Assembly (NCBI RefSeq): GCF_003946485.1
Contig: NZ_RHOJ01000024.1
Span: 1-38,276 of the forward strand
Direction: 5' to 3'
DNA length: 38,276 nt
DNA from: Lacticaseibacillus jixianensis
GTDB taxonomy: Bacteria; Bacillota; Bacilli; Lactobacillales; Lactobacillaceae
The notes beneath the pieces were generated by a model. The model did not search any database and had not been told where the DNA came from. It saw only the letters and a program-made list of their open reading frames with translations. Made by a program: the position numbers and the translations under genes. How positions within the stretch are numbered: position 1 is the first letter of the stretch; each line of letters starts with the position of its first letter. Positions 28,731 to 37,040 of this stretch are shown in pieces.

Positions 28731-28759
28731 AGTATACCTAATCGTTGCCTTCCGGGCAA
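28731..28759 (-). promoter_or_regulatory. Promoter of the riboswitch/P-type ATPase unit
   Basis: TTGCCC (28754-28759), a 17-nt spacer and TATACT (28731-28736). Transcription should start near 28725, right at the aptamer. The -35 lies a few bases beyond the nadE stop. Confidence 0.75.
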
Positions 28760-28762
28760 GCG

Positions 28763-29590
28763 TTATTTCCAGAAATCGTCGAAGACCGTGATCGGCAGGT
28801 GGCGCTTGTGGGCGGACCGCAGATACCAGCTTTCGATCTTCTCGGCGTCGGCAGCGGCAACGGCTTTGCCCTCCAGGTAGTCATCGATGGCGCGGTAGGA
28901 CACGCCCAGCGCGACCTCATCCGGCAGGGCCGGCCGGTCCTCCTCAAGGTCCGCCGTCGGGGCCTTCTCGTACAGGTGCGCCGGCGCCCCCAGGAGCTTC
29001 AAGATGCTGGCGCCTTGGCGTTTGTTCAGGCGCCACAGTGGGGTCACGTCGGCCCCGCCGTCGCCGAACTTCGTGTAAAAACCGGTGACGGCTTCGGCCG
29101 CGTGGTCGGTGCCCACGACGACGCCGCTGCGGGCGCCCGCGATGGCGTACTGGGCGATCATGCGCGCGCGGGCCTTCATGTTGCCCTTATTGAAGTCGGA
29201 GACGGTGAGGCCGTTTGCGACCACTGCTTGTTCCATTGCGTCGACCGAAGCTTTGATATTGACGCGCATGGTTTCGTCGGCCTTCATGAACGCGATCGCC
29301 GCCATAGCGTCCGCCTCATCGGCCTGCTCACCGTAAGGCAGCCGCACCGCAACGAACCGGTAAGCCTGGTCGCCGGTTTCCTGGCGCAGCTCCGTCATCG
29401 CCTGCTCAGCCATGGCGCCGGCCAGCGTCGAATCCTGGCCGCCGGAGATCCCCAGCACGTAGGTCTTCAGCCCGCTAAAGTGGCTGATGTAAGCCTTGAG
29501 AAAATCCACGGAGCGGCGCAGCTCTTGGGCCGGGTCGATCTCCGGTTGAACGTGCAGTGCAGTGATAATTTCTTTTTGTAATGGACGCAT
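28763..29590 (-). CDS. nadE: NH3-dependent NAD+ synthetase
   Basis: Final step of NAD synthesis: amidation of nicotinate adenine dinucleotide with ammonia and ATP. The 275-residue protein has the PP-loop SGGQDST (49-55), and the loops [13 protein letters not shown] and [28 protein letters not shown] carry NaAD/ATP-contacting residues. There is no glutaminase (nitrilase) domain, hence the ammonia-dependent form. The ATG at 29590 has AAAGGAG 6 nt upstream and follows pncB after 29 nt, so the two form a salvage operon. Confidence 0.97.
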   Translation of the reverse strand: MRPLQKEIITALHVQPEIDPAQELRRSVDFLKAYISHFSGLKTYVLGISGGQDSTLAGAMAEQAMTELRQETGDQAYRFVAVRLPYGEQADEADAMAAIAFMKADETMRVNIKASVDAMEQAVVANGLTVSDFNKGNMKARARMIAQYAIAGARSGVVVGTDHAAEAVTGFYTKFGDGGADVTPLWRLNKRQGASILKLLGAPAHLYEKAPTADLEEDRPALPDEVALGVSYRAIDDYLEGKAVAAADAEKIESWYLRSAHKRHLPITVFDDFWK

Positions 29591-29619
29591 AATGTCTCCT
29601 TTGACAAACCTAAAGATGC

Positions 29620-31080
29620 TTACAACTGCTGCTTTTGCACCTTGACCTTCACGTGCTTGATCAGGTCCATCTTGTCGTCCCACAACTGCTGCGACAAATC
29701 GACCGGGTACTCCTGCGGGTTCAGCACCCGCGTGTACTCGTCCCACAGCGAATCGACGCTGCGCAGGCAAAAGTCGCGAATGGCATTCAGGGTCGGCAGC
29801 TCATAAACCAGCTTACCCTGATCGAAGATGGTCTGCAAAACCGGCCGCGCGTTGAAGTTCGTGACGGTCTTATTGATGTACGGGTAGCTGGGATGGAACA
29901 TGTACAGCTCGTCTTGGCCGGCCACTTCCTCCTCGTCGCGGGCGATGAAGTCGCCTTCTGACTTGCCATTGGAACGGCGGGTGATGCGCCAGACCTGCTT
30001 TTTGCCCGGTGTCGAGACCTTCTCGGCGTTGGACGACAGCTTAATGGTGTCGACCATCTTACCGGCCTCGTCCTCAATGGACACTAGCTTGTAGACGGCC
30101 CCCAGCGCCGGGTGATCGTAGGCCGTGATCAGCTTCGTGCCGATGCCCCAAATGTCGATCTTGGCGCCTTGCATCTTCAGGTTCTGGATCGTGTTTTCAT
30201 CCAGATCGTTGGACGCCACGATCTTCGTGTTGGGAAAACCGGCCTCGTCCAGCTGCTGGCGCACGCGCTTAGAGATGTAGGCCATGTCGCCGGAATCGAT
30301 GCGCACGCCCTGGAAGTCAATCTGACTGCCCATTTCCTTAGCCACCTTGATCGCCGCCGGCACGCCGGAGCGCAAGGTGTCATAGGTATCGACCAAGAAC
30401 GTCACATCGTGGTTGACCTCGGCGTACGCCTTGAACGCGGCGTAGTCGTCGCGGTAGGCCTGCACCAAGGCATGGGCGTGCGTGCCGGCGATCGGGATAC
30501 CGAAGAGCTTGCCGGCCCGCACGTTAGACGTCGAGTTAAACCCACCAATGTACGCCGCGCGCGTGCCCCAAATGGCGGCCGAAGTCTCCTGGGCGCGCCG
30601 GGTGCCGAACTCCATCAACGGGTCGCTGCCGACCACGGCGCGGATGCGGGCCGCCTTGGTCGCGACCAGCGTCTGGTAGTTCAGAATGTTAAGCAGCGCG
30701 GTCTCGACCAGCTGAGCCTGCGCCAGCGGCCCTTCGACCTGCAGGATCGGCTCGTTGTTGAATACCAGGTCGCCTTCGACGGCCGAGCGCACCGTACAGG
30801 TGAACTTCAGCGCCCGCAGGTAATCCAAAAAGCCCTGCGGATAAGCGGTCGACTCCTTTAAGTAGGCCAAGTCAGACTCGCTAAAGTGCAGTTTTTGCAG
30901 GTACTCCACCGCGTGCTCCAGCCCGGCAAACACCGCAAAGCCGCTGCCGAAGGGCAAGTCGCGGAAGTAGCACTCAAACACCGCATTGCGCTCCGCGATG
31001 CCTTGCTGCCAGTAGGTGTACATCATGTTCAGTTCGTAAAAGTCCGTATGCAAGACTAAGCTGTCGTCCGCATAAACCAT
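29620..31080 (-). CDS. pncB: Nicotinate phosphoribosyltransferase
   Basis: Converts nicotinate, PRPP and ATP to nicotinate mononucleotide, the entry step of niacin salvage. The 486-residue protein has N-terminal [13 protein letters not shown], the active-site region [30 protein letters not shown], and the PRPP/phosphate-site segments [11 protein letters not shown] and WGIGTKL. Length is normal for the Gram-positive type. The ATG at 31080 has AAAGGAG 6 nt upstream. First gene of pncB-nadE; the intermediate adenylyltransferase nadD is not in the window. Confidence 0.97.
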   Translation of the reverse strand: MVYADDSLVLHTDFYELNMMYTYWQQGIAERNAVFECYFRDLPFGSGFAVFAGLEHAVEYLQKLHFSESDLAYLKESTAYPQGFLDYLRALKFTCTVRSAVEGDLVFNNEPILQVEGPLAQAQLVETALLNILNYQTLVATKAARIRAVVGSDPLMEFGTRRAQETSAAIWGTRAAYIGGFNSTSNVRAGKLFGIPIAGTHAHALVQAYRDDYAAFKAYAEVNHDVTFLVDTYDTLRSGVPAAIKVAKEMGSQIDFQGVRIDSGDMAYISKRVRQQLDEAGFPNTKIVASNDLDENTIQNLKMQGAKIDIWGIGTKLITAYDHPALGAVYKLVSIEDEAGKMVDTIKLSSNAEKVSTPGKKQVWRITRRSNGKSEGDFIARDEEEVAGQDELYMFHPSYPYINKTVTNFNARPVLQTIFDQGKLVYELPTLNAIRDFCLRSVDSLWDEYTRVLNPQEYPVDLSQQLWDDKMDLIKHVKVKVQKQQL

Positions 31081-31091
31081 TGTCTGCTCCT

Positions 31092-31112
31092 TTGCGCACG
31101 GGACTGCCGTGC
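31092..31112 (-). other. Leader hairpin abutting the pncB ribosome-binding site
   Basis: CGCACGG-CAGT-CCCGTGCG on the minus strand, a 7-bp stem directly followed by CAAAGGAG. It lies within the predicted 52-nt pncB leader. Confidence 0.55.
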
Positions 31113-31138
31113 GACTGTCTTGGGTTAGAATGATAGCT

Positions 31139-31147
31139 ATTATACCA
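31139..31147 (-). promoter_or_regulatory. pncB: Extended -10 promoter of pncB-nadE
   Basis: TGG-TATAAT with a perfect -10 at 31139-31144 and no good -35. It begins immediately after the T-tract of the upstream terminator. Confidence 0.65.
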
Positions 31148-31184
31148 AAAATGCGAAGGCCGTGCTTTATTGCACGGTCTTCGC
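31148..31184 (-). terminator. Terminator of the GntR-family gene
   Basis: Stem GCGAAG(A)CCGTGC/GCACGG(C)CTTCGC (31172-31184 with 31153-31165), then ATTTTT on the minus strand. Confidence 0.88.
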
Positions 31185-31208
31185 TAAGCAGTTTTAAGAT
31201 TTTGCGCC

Positions 31209-31910
31209 TTAACGTTCCAAATAGAACTCGAAGCGTTCCCCCACGTACTGGGTGCGTACGTATTCGAACGGGGTCCCATCTTGCAAGAAGGACGTCTGCC
31301 GCAGCCGCAGGATCGCCGCCCCGCGTTTGATGGCCAGGTACTCGGCGATGCGCTCCGAAGCCAGCATTGCGCTGACCGTTTGCTGCGCCCCGCCCAGGAC
31401 GTAGCCGCCTTTTTTCTCCAGGGTGTGGTAAAACGACTTGGTCACTTCACTCTTGGAGAAATCCTTAACGAGGTCGTAAGGCACCGTGGCGACTTCAAAA
31501 CTGATCGGGATCTCGTCGGCAAAGCGGATCCGCTCCATGCGCAGCACCTGGTCGCCGTCCTTAAGCTTGAGCTTCTCGCTTTCCGACAGCGACGGCTTGG
31601 CCACGTGGTAGGAAATTGTCTTGCTGGACGGCTTTTTCCCCTGTGCGATCATGATGTCCGTAAAACTGGTGACCCCGGACACCCGCTCTTGCACCTTCTG
31701 GTTGGCCACGTAAGTCCCCGCGCCGATGCGCCGCTCCAAAATGCCTTCGTCGACCAGCGTCTGGATGGCCTGGCGCAGGGTCATCCGCGACACCGCAAAC
31801 GTGACGGCCAAGTCGCGCTCGCTGGGAATGCGGTCGCCGACCTGCCACTTGCCGGCCTCAATGTCCTGCTTGATCTGGTTATGAATCTTAATGTATACCG
31901 GTGCTTCCAC
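31209..31910 (-). CDS. GntR/HutC-family regulator, NagR(YvoA)-like
   Basis: 233-residue transcription factor. The N-terminal winged helix (about 5-72) contains VGDRIPSERDLAVTFAVSRMTLRQAIQTLVDEGILERRIGAGTYV. The C-terminal UTRA effector domain (about 90-230) has GVTSFTDIMIAQG and ends in RTQYVGERFEFY. Similarity to Bacillus NagR, which senses aminosugar phosphates, is clear by eye, but the ligand is not proven. The GTG at 31910 has AGGGAGG 9 nt upstream; the frame upstream of it lies in the leader. Its own promoter carries a dre-like palindrome, so autoregulation is likely. No aminosugar genes are adjacent. Confidence 0.88.
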   Translation of the reverse strand: MEAPVYIKIHNQIKQDIEAGKWQVGDRIPSERDLAVTFAVSRMTLRQAIQTLVDEGILERRIGAGTYVANQKVQERVSGVTSFTDIMIAQGKKPSSKTISYHVAKPSLSESEKLKLKDGDQVLRMERIRFADEIPISFEVATVPYDLVKDFSKSEVTKSFYHTLEKKGGYVLGGAQQTVSAMLASERIAEYLAIKRGAAILRLRQTSFLQDGTPFEYVRTQYVGERFEFYLER

Positions 31911-31959
31911 GATCTTCGTCCTCCCTTGCCCGGGTGGGTCTAAGCCCAACGATACCTAT

Positions 31960-31988
31960 ATCATAACTGGTATAGACCTAAAGCACAA
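31960..31988 (-). promoter_or_regulatory. Promoter and dre-like operator of the GntR-family gene
   Basis: TTGTGC (31983-31988), a 17-nt spacer and TATGAT (31960-31965). The spacer contains GGTCTATACC (31969-31978), a palindrome of the GGTNTANACC type that NagR/YvoA proteins bind. Confidence 0.65.
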
Positions 31989-32003
31989 GGGACTGGTCAA
32001 AGA

Positions 32004-32795
32004 TTATTCCCGATCCTTGGCGATCGTGGCGTCCACGCCGGCCACCACCGCCGGCATGAAGCCGGCAGCCGCCATCGCCAGCATCCCCGCCACCGTCGTC
32101 CCGCCGGGGCTGGCCACCTGATCGGCCAGGTCCATCGGGCTTTCCGTGCTTTGCGCAGCCATCAGCCCGGAGCCCATGACCGCCTGCGCCGCGATTTTCG
32201 TCGCCACCTGCTTGGTCAGGCCGTACTTCACCCCGGCGCGGCTGAGCGCGTCGATGAACATGTAGACAAAGGCCGGGGAACTGCCGGCCAGCGCGACAAA
32301 GGTGGAAAAGTCGGCCTCAGGCAGCGCCATACTTTCGCCCAGCGTGTTAAGCAGGGCCACGACGGCCGGCAGCACGGGCTGCGCCGCGGCGTTGGCGGCA
32401 TACGCCGTCATGCCGGCGTTCAGGGCCACGTTCAGGTTCGGCATCACCCGCACCAGCGGCAAAGGCTGATCAGCCCAGGCGGCCAGCGTCTTGAGGTCCA
32501 CGCCGGTCAAAAGTGACAGCAGCGGGCGCGGATGCTTGGCCAGCGCCTCGTGCACCTCACGCAGCACGGGCTTGCCGACTGGCGGCGCCACCGCCAGCAC
32601 GACCCAGTCGGCCTGCTCAACGACGGCGGCGTTGCTGGCAGCGGCAGTGGCCCCGATCCGCTCGGCGTAGGGCTGATAGTTGGCGGCATGGCCGCCGTGC
32701 ACGATGATGTCCGCCGGTGCCACGGCCTTGGCCTTCAGCAACCCGGCAATGATGGCCCGCGCCATGTTGCCCGCGCCGATAAATCCGATTTTCAT
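32004..32795 (-). CDS. proC: Pyrroline-5-carboxylate reductase
   Basis: Last step of proline synthesis: NAD(P)H-dependent reduction of pyrroline-5-carboxylate. The 263-residue protein has the dinucleotide-binding N terminus MKIGFIGAGNMARAIIAGL, the central VRVMPNLNVALNAGMTAY, and the C-terminal signature DLADQVASPGGTTVAGM, which is the family's most conserved stretch. The ATG at 32795 has AAGGAGG 8 nt upstream. The gene follows tRNA-Tyr and its terminator. No other proline genes (proA, proB) are nearby, so it may serve arginine/ornithine-derived P5C as well. Confidence 0.95.
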   Translation of the reverse strand: MKIGFIGAGNMARAIIAGLLKAKAVAPADIIVHGGHAANYQPYAERIGATAAASNAAVVEQADWVVLAVAPPVGKPVLREVHEALAKHPRPLLSLLTGVDLKTLAAWADQPLPLVRVMPNLNVALNAGMTAYAANAAAQPVLPAVVALLNTLGESMALPEADFSTFVALAGSSPAFVYMFIDALSRAGVKYGLTKQVATKIAAQAVMGSGLMAAQSTESPMDLADQVASPGGTTVAGMLAMAAAGFMPAVVAGVDATIAKDRE

Positions 32796-32824
32796 TTTGA
32801 CTCCTCCTTTTGCTTCAAGACTTC

Positions 32825-32850
32825 AAAAAAAGGCCGCCCCACTGGCAGCC
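32825..32850 (-). terminator. Terminator of tRNA-Tyr
   Basis: Stem GGCTGCC/GGCGGCC with one G-U pair (32844-32850 with 32832-32838), then TTTTTTT on the minus strand, between the tRNA and proC. Confidence 0.85.
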
Positions 32851-32856
32851 CCACAA

Positions 32857-32937
32857 TGGAGGATCTAGGATTCGAACCTAGGAACCCGAAGGAACGGATT
32901 TACAGTCCGTCGCGTTTAGCCTCTTCGCTAATCCTCC
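32857..32937 (-). tRNA. tRNA-Tyr (anticodon GTA)
   Basis: 81 nt, class II, with acceptor GGAGGAT/ATCCTCC, anticodon arm CGGACTGTAAATCCG, a long variable arm with CCTTCGGG and a GGTTCGAATCC T-arm. Discriminator A, CCA not encoded. Confidence 0.97.
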
Positions 32938-32954
32938 ATGAATCAACGCCTTTT

Positions 32955-32983
32955 AGCATACAAAAAATCAGCCAGGCATGCAA
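32955..32983 (-). promoter_or_regulatory. Promoter of tRNA-Tyr
   Basis: TTGCAT (32978-32983), a 17-nt spacer and TATGCT (32955-32960), about 11 nt before the mature 5' end. Confidence 0.7.
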
Positions 32984-33000
32984 CGCTTTTTTCGCGGTGC

Positions 33001-33819
33001 TCAGGCCTCAAGGGTCACCAAAGTCGCCGCCCACTCGGCAAACCAATCATCTGACCGCCACTCGTTTAGGCGGCGCAGCCCGTACCCCATAGGCTGATGA
33101 TGATAGGTGGTGGCCCCCACCTGCAGCGCCGGATCGCGCCGGTGCAGGTGGCCGAACACGACGTCGGCGACCTCGGCCCGCTCCAGCAGTGCCCCCAGGT
33201 GCCGCGAGCCCATCAAGGCCGTGGCCATCTGCCAGCGCGGATGAGCCGGGCTGTAGACCATCAGGCGCGCGGTCGGGACGAAGTGGGTCACGTAGATCAC
33301 CCGCTTGCCGGCCGCCTCCGCCAGGGCCCGCCTCGAGGAGGCGAGCACCCGCTGCATGCGCGCCTCATCGGCCACCGGCTGGTCAATGGCCGCATCGATC
33401 CAGTACGCCCGCTTCCACTGGGCAAAATCCGCCCCCTGAGCCCGCAGCGCAGCCGGCGCCAGGGAATAGTCGTACCAGCCGTTGTTGCCGATGATCACCG
33501 TGTTGGTGTGCGGCACCGGGTACGTCTTTTCGTGCAGGTATAAGGGCGAACCCGCACTCTGGGCGGTCTGGTACGACACATTTTTGACCAAGTCGTGGTT
33601 CCCCGCCAGGTAGCGGATCACCACCGCATCGCCCACGGCCTGCTGCAGCGCCTGGTAAAAGTGCTGCGTCAGCGCAAAGTCATTGAAGCTGTCGCCGGCG
33701 TTCACGTAGACCTGGTAGTGGTGCGCCACCAGGTAAGCGGCGATCCGGGTCACTGCCGCCGGCGAAGCGATGTGGTTCACATCAAAGTGATTATCGACGC
33801 TAAAGCCGAGCTTAACCAT
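33001..33819 (-). CDS. Calcineurin-like metallophosphoesterase
   Basis: 272-residue soluble protein of the binuclear-metal phosphoesterase superfamily. All five motif blocks are recognisable: SVDNHFD (D9, H11), AGDSF (D43), GNHD (73-76), THF (about 175) and GHLH near residue 227. It has no signal peptide or extra domain. Substrate is unknown; the family includes nucleases, cyclic-nucleotide and protein phosphatases. The ATG at 33819 has AAAGGAG 6 nt upstream; an in-frame ATG six codons earlier overlaps that site. It appears monocistronic. The 178 nt up to the dtpT stop hold only the dtpT terminator and GC-rich sequence. Confidence 0.9.
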   Translation of the reverse strand: MVKLGFSVDNHFDVNHIASPAAVTRIAAYLVAHHYQVYVNAGDSFNDFALTQHFYQALQQAVGDAVVIRYLAGNHDLVKNVSYQTAQSAGSPLYLHEKTYPVPHTNTVIIGNNGWYDYSLAPAALRAQGADFAQWKRAYWIDAAIDQPVADEARMQRVLASSRRALAEAAGKRVIYVTHFVPTARLMVYSPAHPRWQMATALMGSRHLGALLERAEVADVVFGHLHRRDPALQVGATTYHHQPMGYGLRRLNEWRSDDWFAEWAATLVTLEA

Positions 33820-33956
33820 CACGCTCTCCTTTCCCATTCAGGGCCGAAACCGCCTGCCACGCCGGATTGCCTCTGCTGCCGCGGCTGACCGCGCCCCAGC
33901 CTTGCCCCCATGGTGGAACGCCAGGCGGCCGTTTGTCAACTCTGCGGCCCGCAGCC

Positions 33957-34003
33957 AAAAAGCGCGCCGCCTCGGCCCGCCTGGGGCAACGAAACGGCGC
34001 GCT
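33957..34003 (-). terminator. Terminator of the peptide transporter gene
   Basis: A perfect 9-bp stem AGCGCGCCG/CGGCGCGCT (33995-34003 with 33961-33969), then TTTTGG on the minus strand, 12 nt past the stop. Confidence 0.85.
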
Positions 34004-34015
34004 AAAACGAGAGCC

Positions 34016-35485
34016 TTAGTTGACGCCCTGCATCAGTTTTTCGATGCGCGGCACGATGAAGAACATTAAAATGCCCAGGACAACGGTTAAGGCCCCGATG
34101 ATCCCAAAGTAGGCCAGTTCGGTGCCCGGCGTGTAGAACCGGACTAATTGCGCGTTAATGGCCTGCGCCGCCGCATCGCACAGGAACCACATGCTCATCA
34201 TCTGCGACGAAAACGCCTTGGGCGCGAGCTTGGTGGTGACGGACAGGCCAACTGGCGAGATCAGCATTTCGGCGATTTCGACCACGGCCCAGGAGAGCAC
34301 CAGCCAAAGGGGCGAGACGCGCGCGGCCGCGCCCGAGATCATCAGTGGCAGCATCATGACCATGTAGGAGAGCCCGGCGAAGATCAAGCCGGCGGCAAAC
34401 TTTTTCGGTGAACTCGGTTGCTTGTTGCCCATCTTGACCCACAGCCGAGCAAAAATCGGTCCGTACAGCAAAATAAACAGTGGGTTAAGCATCTGGAACC
34501 AGCCGGGTAAAATCTGGAACCCGGCAAAGTGCAGCTGCGTCTGGTTGGCGGCAAAAACGGCCAAGACGGACGAGCCGGATTCCTCGATCGCCCAGAAGAT
34601 CACCGCGGCCAAGAAGAGCGGCACGTAGGCCCACACGCGGGAGCGCTCGACTTTGGTGACCTTCTCGGACCGCAGCATCATCCAGAAATAGATGACCGGA
34701 ATGGCAATGGCGAACAGCGTGATCAAGCTGATCACGTTGGTCACGTTCAGCGTGCCGGTGAGGCCCATAATGCCGAGCAGCACGGCAAGGACTAAGGCGC
34801 CTAGGCCGATTTTGACCAGCAGCGGCCGCAGCTCGGCCGCGGTGATTGGATCCGGGGCCTGATTGTCCTTATGATTAATGTACTTGCGCCCATCGATGAC
34901 ATAGACGATCAGCCCCACGGCCATCCCAAACGCCGCCAGGGAAAAGCCTACGTGGAAGTTGTACTTGGCCTGGAACCAGGTGACGATCAGCGGGGCAAGC
35001 AGGGAACCAAAATTGATTCCCATGACGAAAATGGAGAACCCGGAATCACGGCGCAGGTCGCGTTCGCTGTACAGGTTGCCAACCATTTCAGACACGTTCG
35101 GCTTCAGCAGGCCGGTCCCGAGCACGATCAAGACGATCGAGCCAAACAGCGCCACCGCGCCGGCAGGCAGGCTCAGCATGATGTGGCCGAGCATGATCAG
35201 CACCCCGCCCCAGAACACGGTCTTGCGCGCGCCGAGGAGGCGATCGGAAATGAATCCGCCGATCGTGGAGCTCAAGTACACCAGTGACCCGTAAATCGAC
35301 ATGATCGACAGCGCGGTGGCTTGACTGAAGCCGAGCCCCCCCTTGGTCACGGAATAGTACATGTAGTAGATCAGGATGGCCCGCATCCCGTAGTATGAGA
35401 ACCGTTCCCAGAACTCGGTCATCGACAGGGTCAAGAGCCCCCGGGGATGGCCCAGAAATTGTTTTTCTTTTTTTGGTTTTTCCAT
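34016..35485 (-). CDS. dtpT: Di-/tripeptide proton symporter, POT/PTR family
   Basis: 489-residue membrane transporter with 12-14 helices that brings in di- and tripeptides with protons, important for nitrogen supply in amino-acid-auxotrophic lactobacilli. Signatures are the ExxERFxYY-type motif (SMTEFWERFSYYGMRAIL, about 21-38), GGFISDRLLGARKTVFWGG, and the PTR2 motif FSIFVMGINFGSLLAPLI. The ATG at 35485 has GAGAGGAAG about 9 nt upstream and gives the conserved MEKPKKEKQFLGHPRGL terminus. It has a clear promoter about 60-90 nt upstream and its own terminator. Confidence 0.95.
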   Translation of the reverse strand: MEKPKKEKQFLGHPRGLLTLSMTEFWERFSYYGMRAILIYYMYYSVTKGGLGFSQATALSIMSIYGSLVYLSSTIGGFISDRLLGARKTVFWGGVLIMLGHIMLSLPAGAVALFGSIVLIVLGTGLLKPNVSEMVGNLYSERDLRRDSGFSIFVMGINFGSLLAPLIVTWFQAKYNFHVGFSLAAFGMAVGLIVYVIDGRKYINHKDNQAPDPITAAELRPLLVKIGLGALVLAVLLGIMGLTGTLNVTNVISLITLFAIAIPVIYFWMMLRSEKVTKVERSRVWAYVPLFLAAVIFWAIEESGSSVLAVFAANQTQLHFAGFQILPGWFQMLNPLFILLYGPIFARLWVKMGNKQPSSPKKFAAGLIFAGLSYMVMMLPLMISGAAARVSPLWLVLSWAVVEIAEMLISPVGLSVTTKLAPKAFSSQMMSMWFLCDAAAQAINAQLVRFYTPGTELAYFGIIGALTVVLGILMFFIVPRIEKLMQGVN

Positions 35486-35755
35486 AAAAAATGCTTCCTC
35501 TCTCACTCAGCCCTAGTCAATTGCAAGAGGTTGCTGAGAATACAAGGAAACATTATAAGCGCGAATGGTTATCCACTCAAACTGAATTTTCTCGTCCTCG
35601 CCGCTTTCTCATTTGGTTCCTCATAATAGTGGTGAGGCCGCGCAGTGTCATCTGAAAAGGGCGCGAATACGCGGAATTAAACCGGATTCAGCAATAAGCG
35701 TCGCATGAGCACTTTCTGAGCCTGAAAGCGCTGTGAATGAGAAGATTATAAATAC
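35486..35755. other. Intergenic region upstream of dtpT
   Basis: 270 nt containing the dtpT promoter and leader. The leader holds a hairpin CTCAGC...GCTGAG with an inner CCT/AGG just before the ribosome-binding site (about 35503-35536). A 9-bp hairpin AGCGCTTTC/GAAAGTGCT (35708-35716 with 35724-35732) after the lipoprotein gene has no T-tract. No gene is evident. Confidence 0.6.
35552..35580 (-). promoter_or_regulatory. dtpT: Promoter of dtpT
   Basis: TTGAGT (35575-35580), a 17-nt spacer and a perfect TATAAT (35552-35557). The leader is about 60 nt. Confidence 0.8.
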
Positions 35756-36325
35756 TCACTTGCTACTTTCAGTCGTCCCTGCCGCTTTGCCCGTACTGCC
35801 CTGGCTGCTTGAGCCGGCTTCACTAGCCTTGGCCGCCGCCTGCGACCGCTTGCTGAAGGTGACCACGCTTTGCGGCAGCTGGCCGCCGAAGTACTGTTGG
35901 CCCAGGCTTTGGCACTGGCTGAAGAATTCCTTGCTAGCCGCATTGAACGCCGCCTGATCAGTCCCGCTGAGCATCTTCAACGTCTGGTTTGCGGCCTCAG
36001 CGTACGCCTTGAGCGCCTTAGTCAGGGCCGGCTCACTGTCATTATCGGCCAGCTCCAAAGCAACCTTCGCCACCTTCTTTTCGCCGCTGGCTGCCGCCTT
36101 TTTGATCACGCCGGCGGGCTGCTTGTACGTCGCCAAGTTCAGCGGGGTGACCACCGCGTCAGCCAGGGCCACGTACCGCTTTTGCAGCTGCGCTGTGGTA
36201 TACTTTCTGCTAGTGATCACGGTCTTTTGACTGCTGCTTTTAGCCGCATCGTTATCCTGCTTACCACAGCCGGCCCCCACCAGCATGGCCGCAAGAATCA
36301 TCATTAAATACCCAAGTTTTTTCAT
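35756..36325 (-). CDS. Small exported lipoprotein, unknown function
   Basis: 189 residues. The signal peptide MKKLGYLMMILAAMLVGAGC carries a slightly atypical lipobox (Gly at -3) with the lipidated cysteine at residue 20. The mature part is helical, rich in Ala, Lys and Gln, and ends in a Ser/Gly/Thr-rich low-complexity tail (last 25 residues). No domain is recognised; its general look (Ala-rich helical wall-side lipoprotein) resembles the YkyA-like protein in this window without clear sequence match. The ATG at 36325 has GGAGG 6 nt upstream. It diverges from the next gene, with only 48 nt between start codons. Confidence 0.8.
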   Translation of the reverse strand: MKKLGYLMMILAAMLVGAGCGKQDNDAAKSSSQKTVITSRKYTTAQLQKRYVALADAVVTPLNLATYKQPAGVIKKAAASGEKKVAKVALELADNDSEPALTKALKAYAEAANQTLKMLSGTDQAAFNAASKEFFSQCQSLGQQYFGGQLPQSVVTFSKRSQAAAKASEAGSSSQGSTGKAAGTTESSK

Positions 36326-36346
36326 GATCCGCCTCCATTGGTCATG

Positions 36347-36373
36347 ATTATAGCATAAGAAAGGACGTGCACA
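36347..36373 (-). promoter_or_regulatory. Promoter of the small lipoprotein gene
   Basis: A perfect TATAAT (36347-36352) with TTGTGC 16-17 nt upstream, so the -35 touches the start codon of the divergent gene. Confidence 0.6.
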
Positions 36374-36799
36374 ATGGCACTCTGGCATCTCATGTTTAAC
36401 CGGCCGGCGTTCACCAAGGGCCAGGCCAAGCATATCGTCTACACGCTCCAAGACCGCGGCGAGTTCGGTGGTTTCCCGGTCGTGCATGTCGGGATCGTGC
36501 GTGATACTGAAGAGCTCCTGTACATCGACCTCCAGTTCAAGCTGACCCTCGGCCTGACGCAGGACACCTTCGAAAACATGCTGAAATACCTGCTCGTGCT
36601 TTCAGGCCGACTGGACACCGCCCCCCTGTCCGTTTACTTTGCGGTGATGCAAAAGAACCTGGATGAGCTGCAGATCACTTACCAGCGCTACGAAGATCAC
36701 AGCCTGGACGTCTTTTTCTGGCAAGGGCCGCCCATCGTGGCGCCGGCGGAAGACAAGGAGCAATTGCGGTTCCGGCAGGACGAGCAATCCGGTCAGTGA
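36374..36799 (+). CDS. Hypothetical protein, divergent from a lipoprotein gene
   Basis: 141 residues starting MALWHLMFNRPAFTKGQAKHIV. No signal peptide, membrane helix or known domain. It looks like a compact alpha/beta protein with beta segments FGGFPVVHVGIVRDTEELLYIDLQF and PLSVYFAVMQ, plus a charged tail (EDKEQLRFRQDEQSGQ). The ATG at 36374 has AAAGGA 8-9 nt upstream. Codon use matches its neighbours, and the frame is open and well bounded. No clear plus-strand promoter was found in the 48-nt gap, so transcription may start inside the lipoprotein gene. Confidence 0.75.
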   Translation: MALWHLMFNRPAFTKGQAKHIVYTLQDRGEFGGFPVVHVGIVRDTEELLYIDLQFKLTLGLTQDTFENMLKYLLVLSGRLDTAPLSVYFAVMQKNLDELQITYQRYEDHSLDVFFWQGPPIVAPAEDKEQLRFRQDEQSGQ

Positions 36800-36836
36800 G
36801 CGAACGCATTCACCGCAAGTTGCCTTTAAAAAGGGG

Positions 36837-36865
36837 TTTACACGGCCTTTACCCTCCTGTATAAT
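36837..36865 (+). promoter_or_regulatory. Promoter of tRNA-Thr
   Basis: TTTACA (36837-36842), a 17-nt spacer and a perfect TATAAT (36860-36865), about 20 nt before the mature tRNA. Confidence 0.85.
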
Positions 36866-36885
36866 TACGTTTGTTGTCATGAAAT

Positions 36886-36958
36886 GCCGTCTTAGCTCAG
36901 TTGGTAGAGCATCGGTATCGTAAACCGAGGGTCGAAGGTTCGAATCCTTTAGACGGCA
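36886..36958 (+). tRNA. tRNA-Thr (anticodon CGT)
   Basis: 73 nt, cloverleaf with acceptor GCCGTCT/AGACGGC, anticodon arm TCGGT-ATCGTAA-ACCGA reading ACG, and a GGTTCGAATCC T-arm. Discriminator A, CCA not encoded. Confidence 0.97.
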
Positions 36959-36964
36959 GCATAC

Positions 36965-36999
36965 GGCGGGAACTCCTCAGCGAGGTTCCTGCCTTTTTT
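36965..36999 (+). terminator. Terminator of tRNA-Thr
   Basis: Stem GGCGGGAAC/GTTCCTGCC (36965-36973 with 36985-36993), then TTTTTT. Confidence 0.92.
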
Positions 37000-37040
37000 G
37001 ATACTCATTCGCGTAATCTTTCGCCAAGGAGGAAATCATT

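Noticed and set aside
31081-31139. NiaR or NrtR operator in the pncB leader
   Set aside because: The palindrome there is a short-loop RNA hairpin next to the ribosome-binding site and does not resemble operator consensus sequences I know.
35575-35600. CodY-box-like half site AATTTTCT upstream of dtpT
   Set aside because: Only about 8 of 15 consensus positions match, all in one half; too weak to report as a site.
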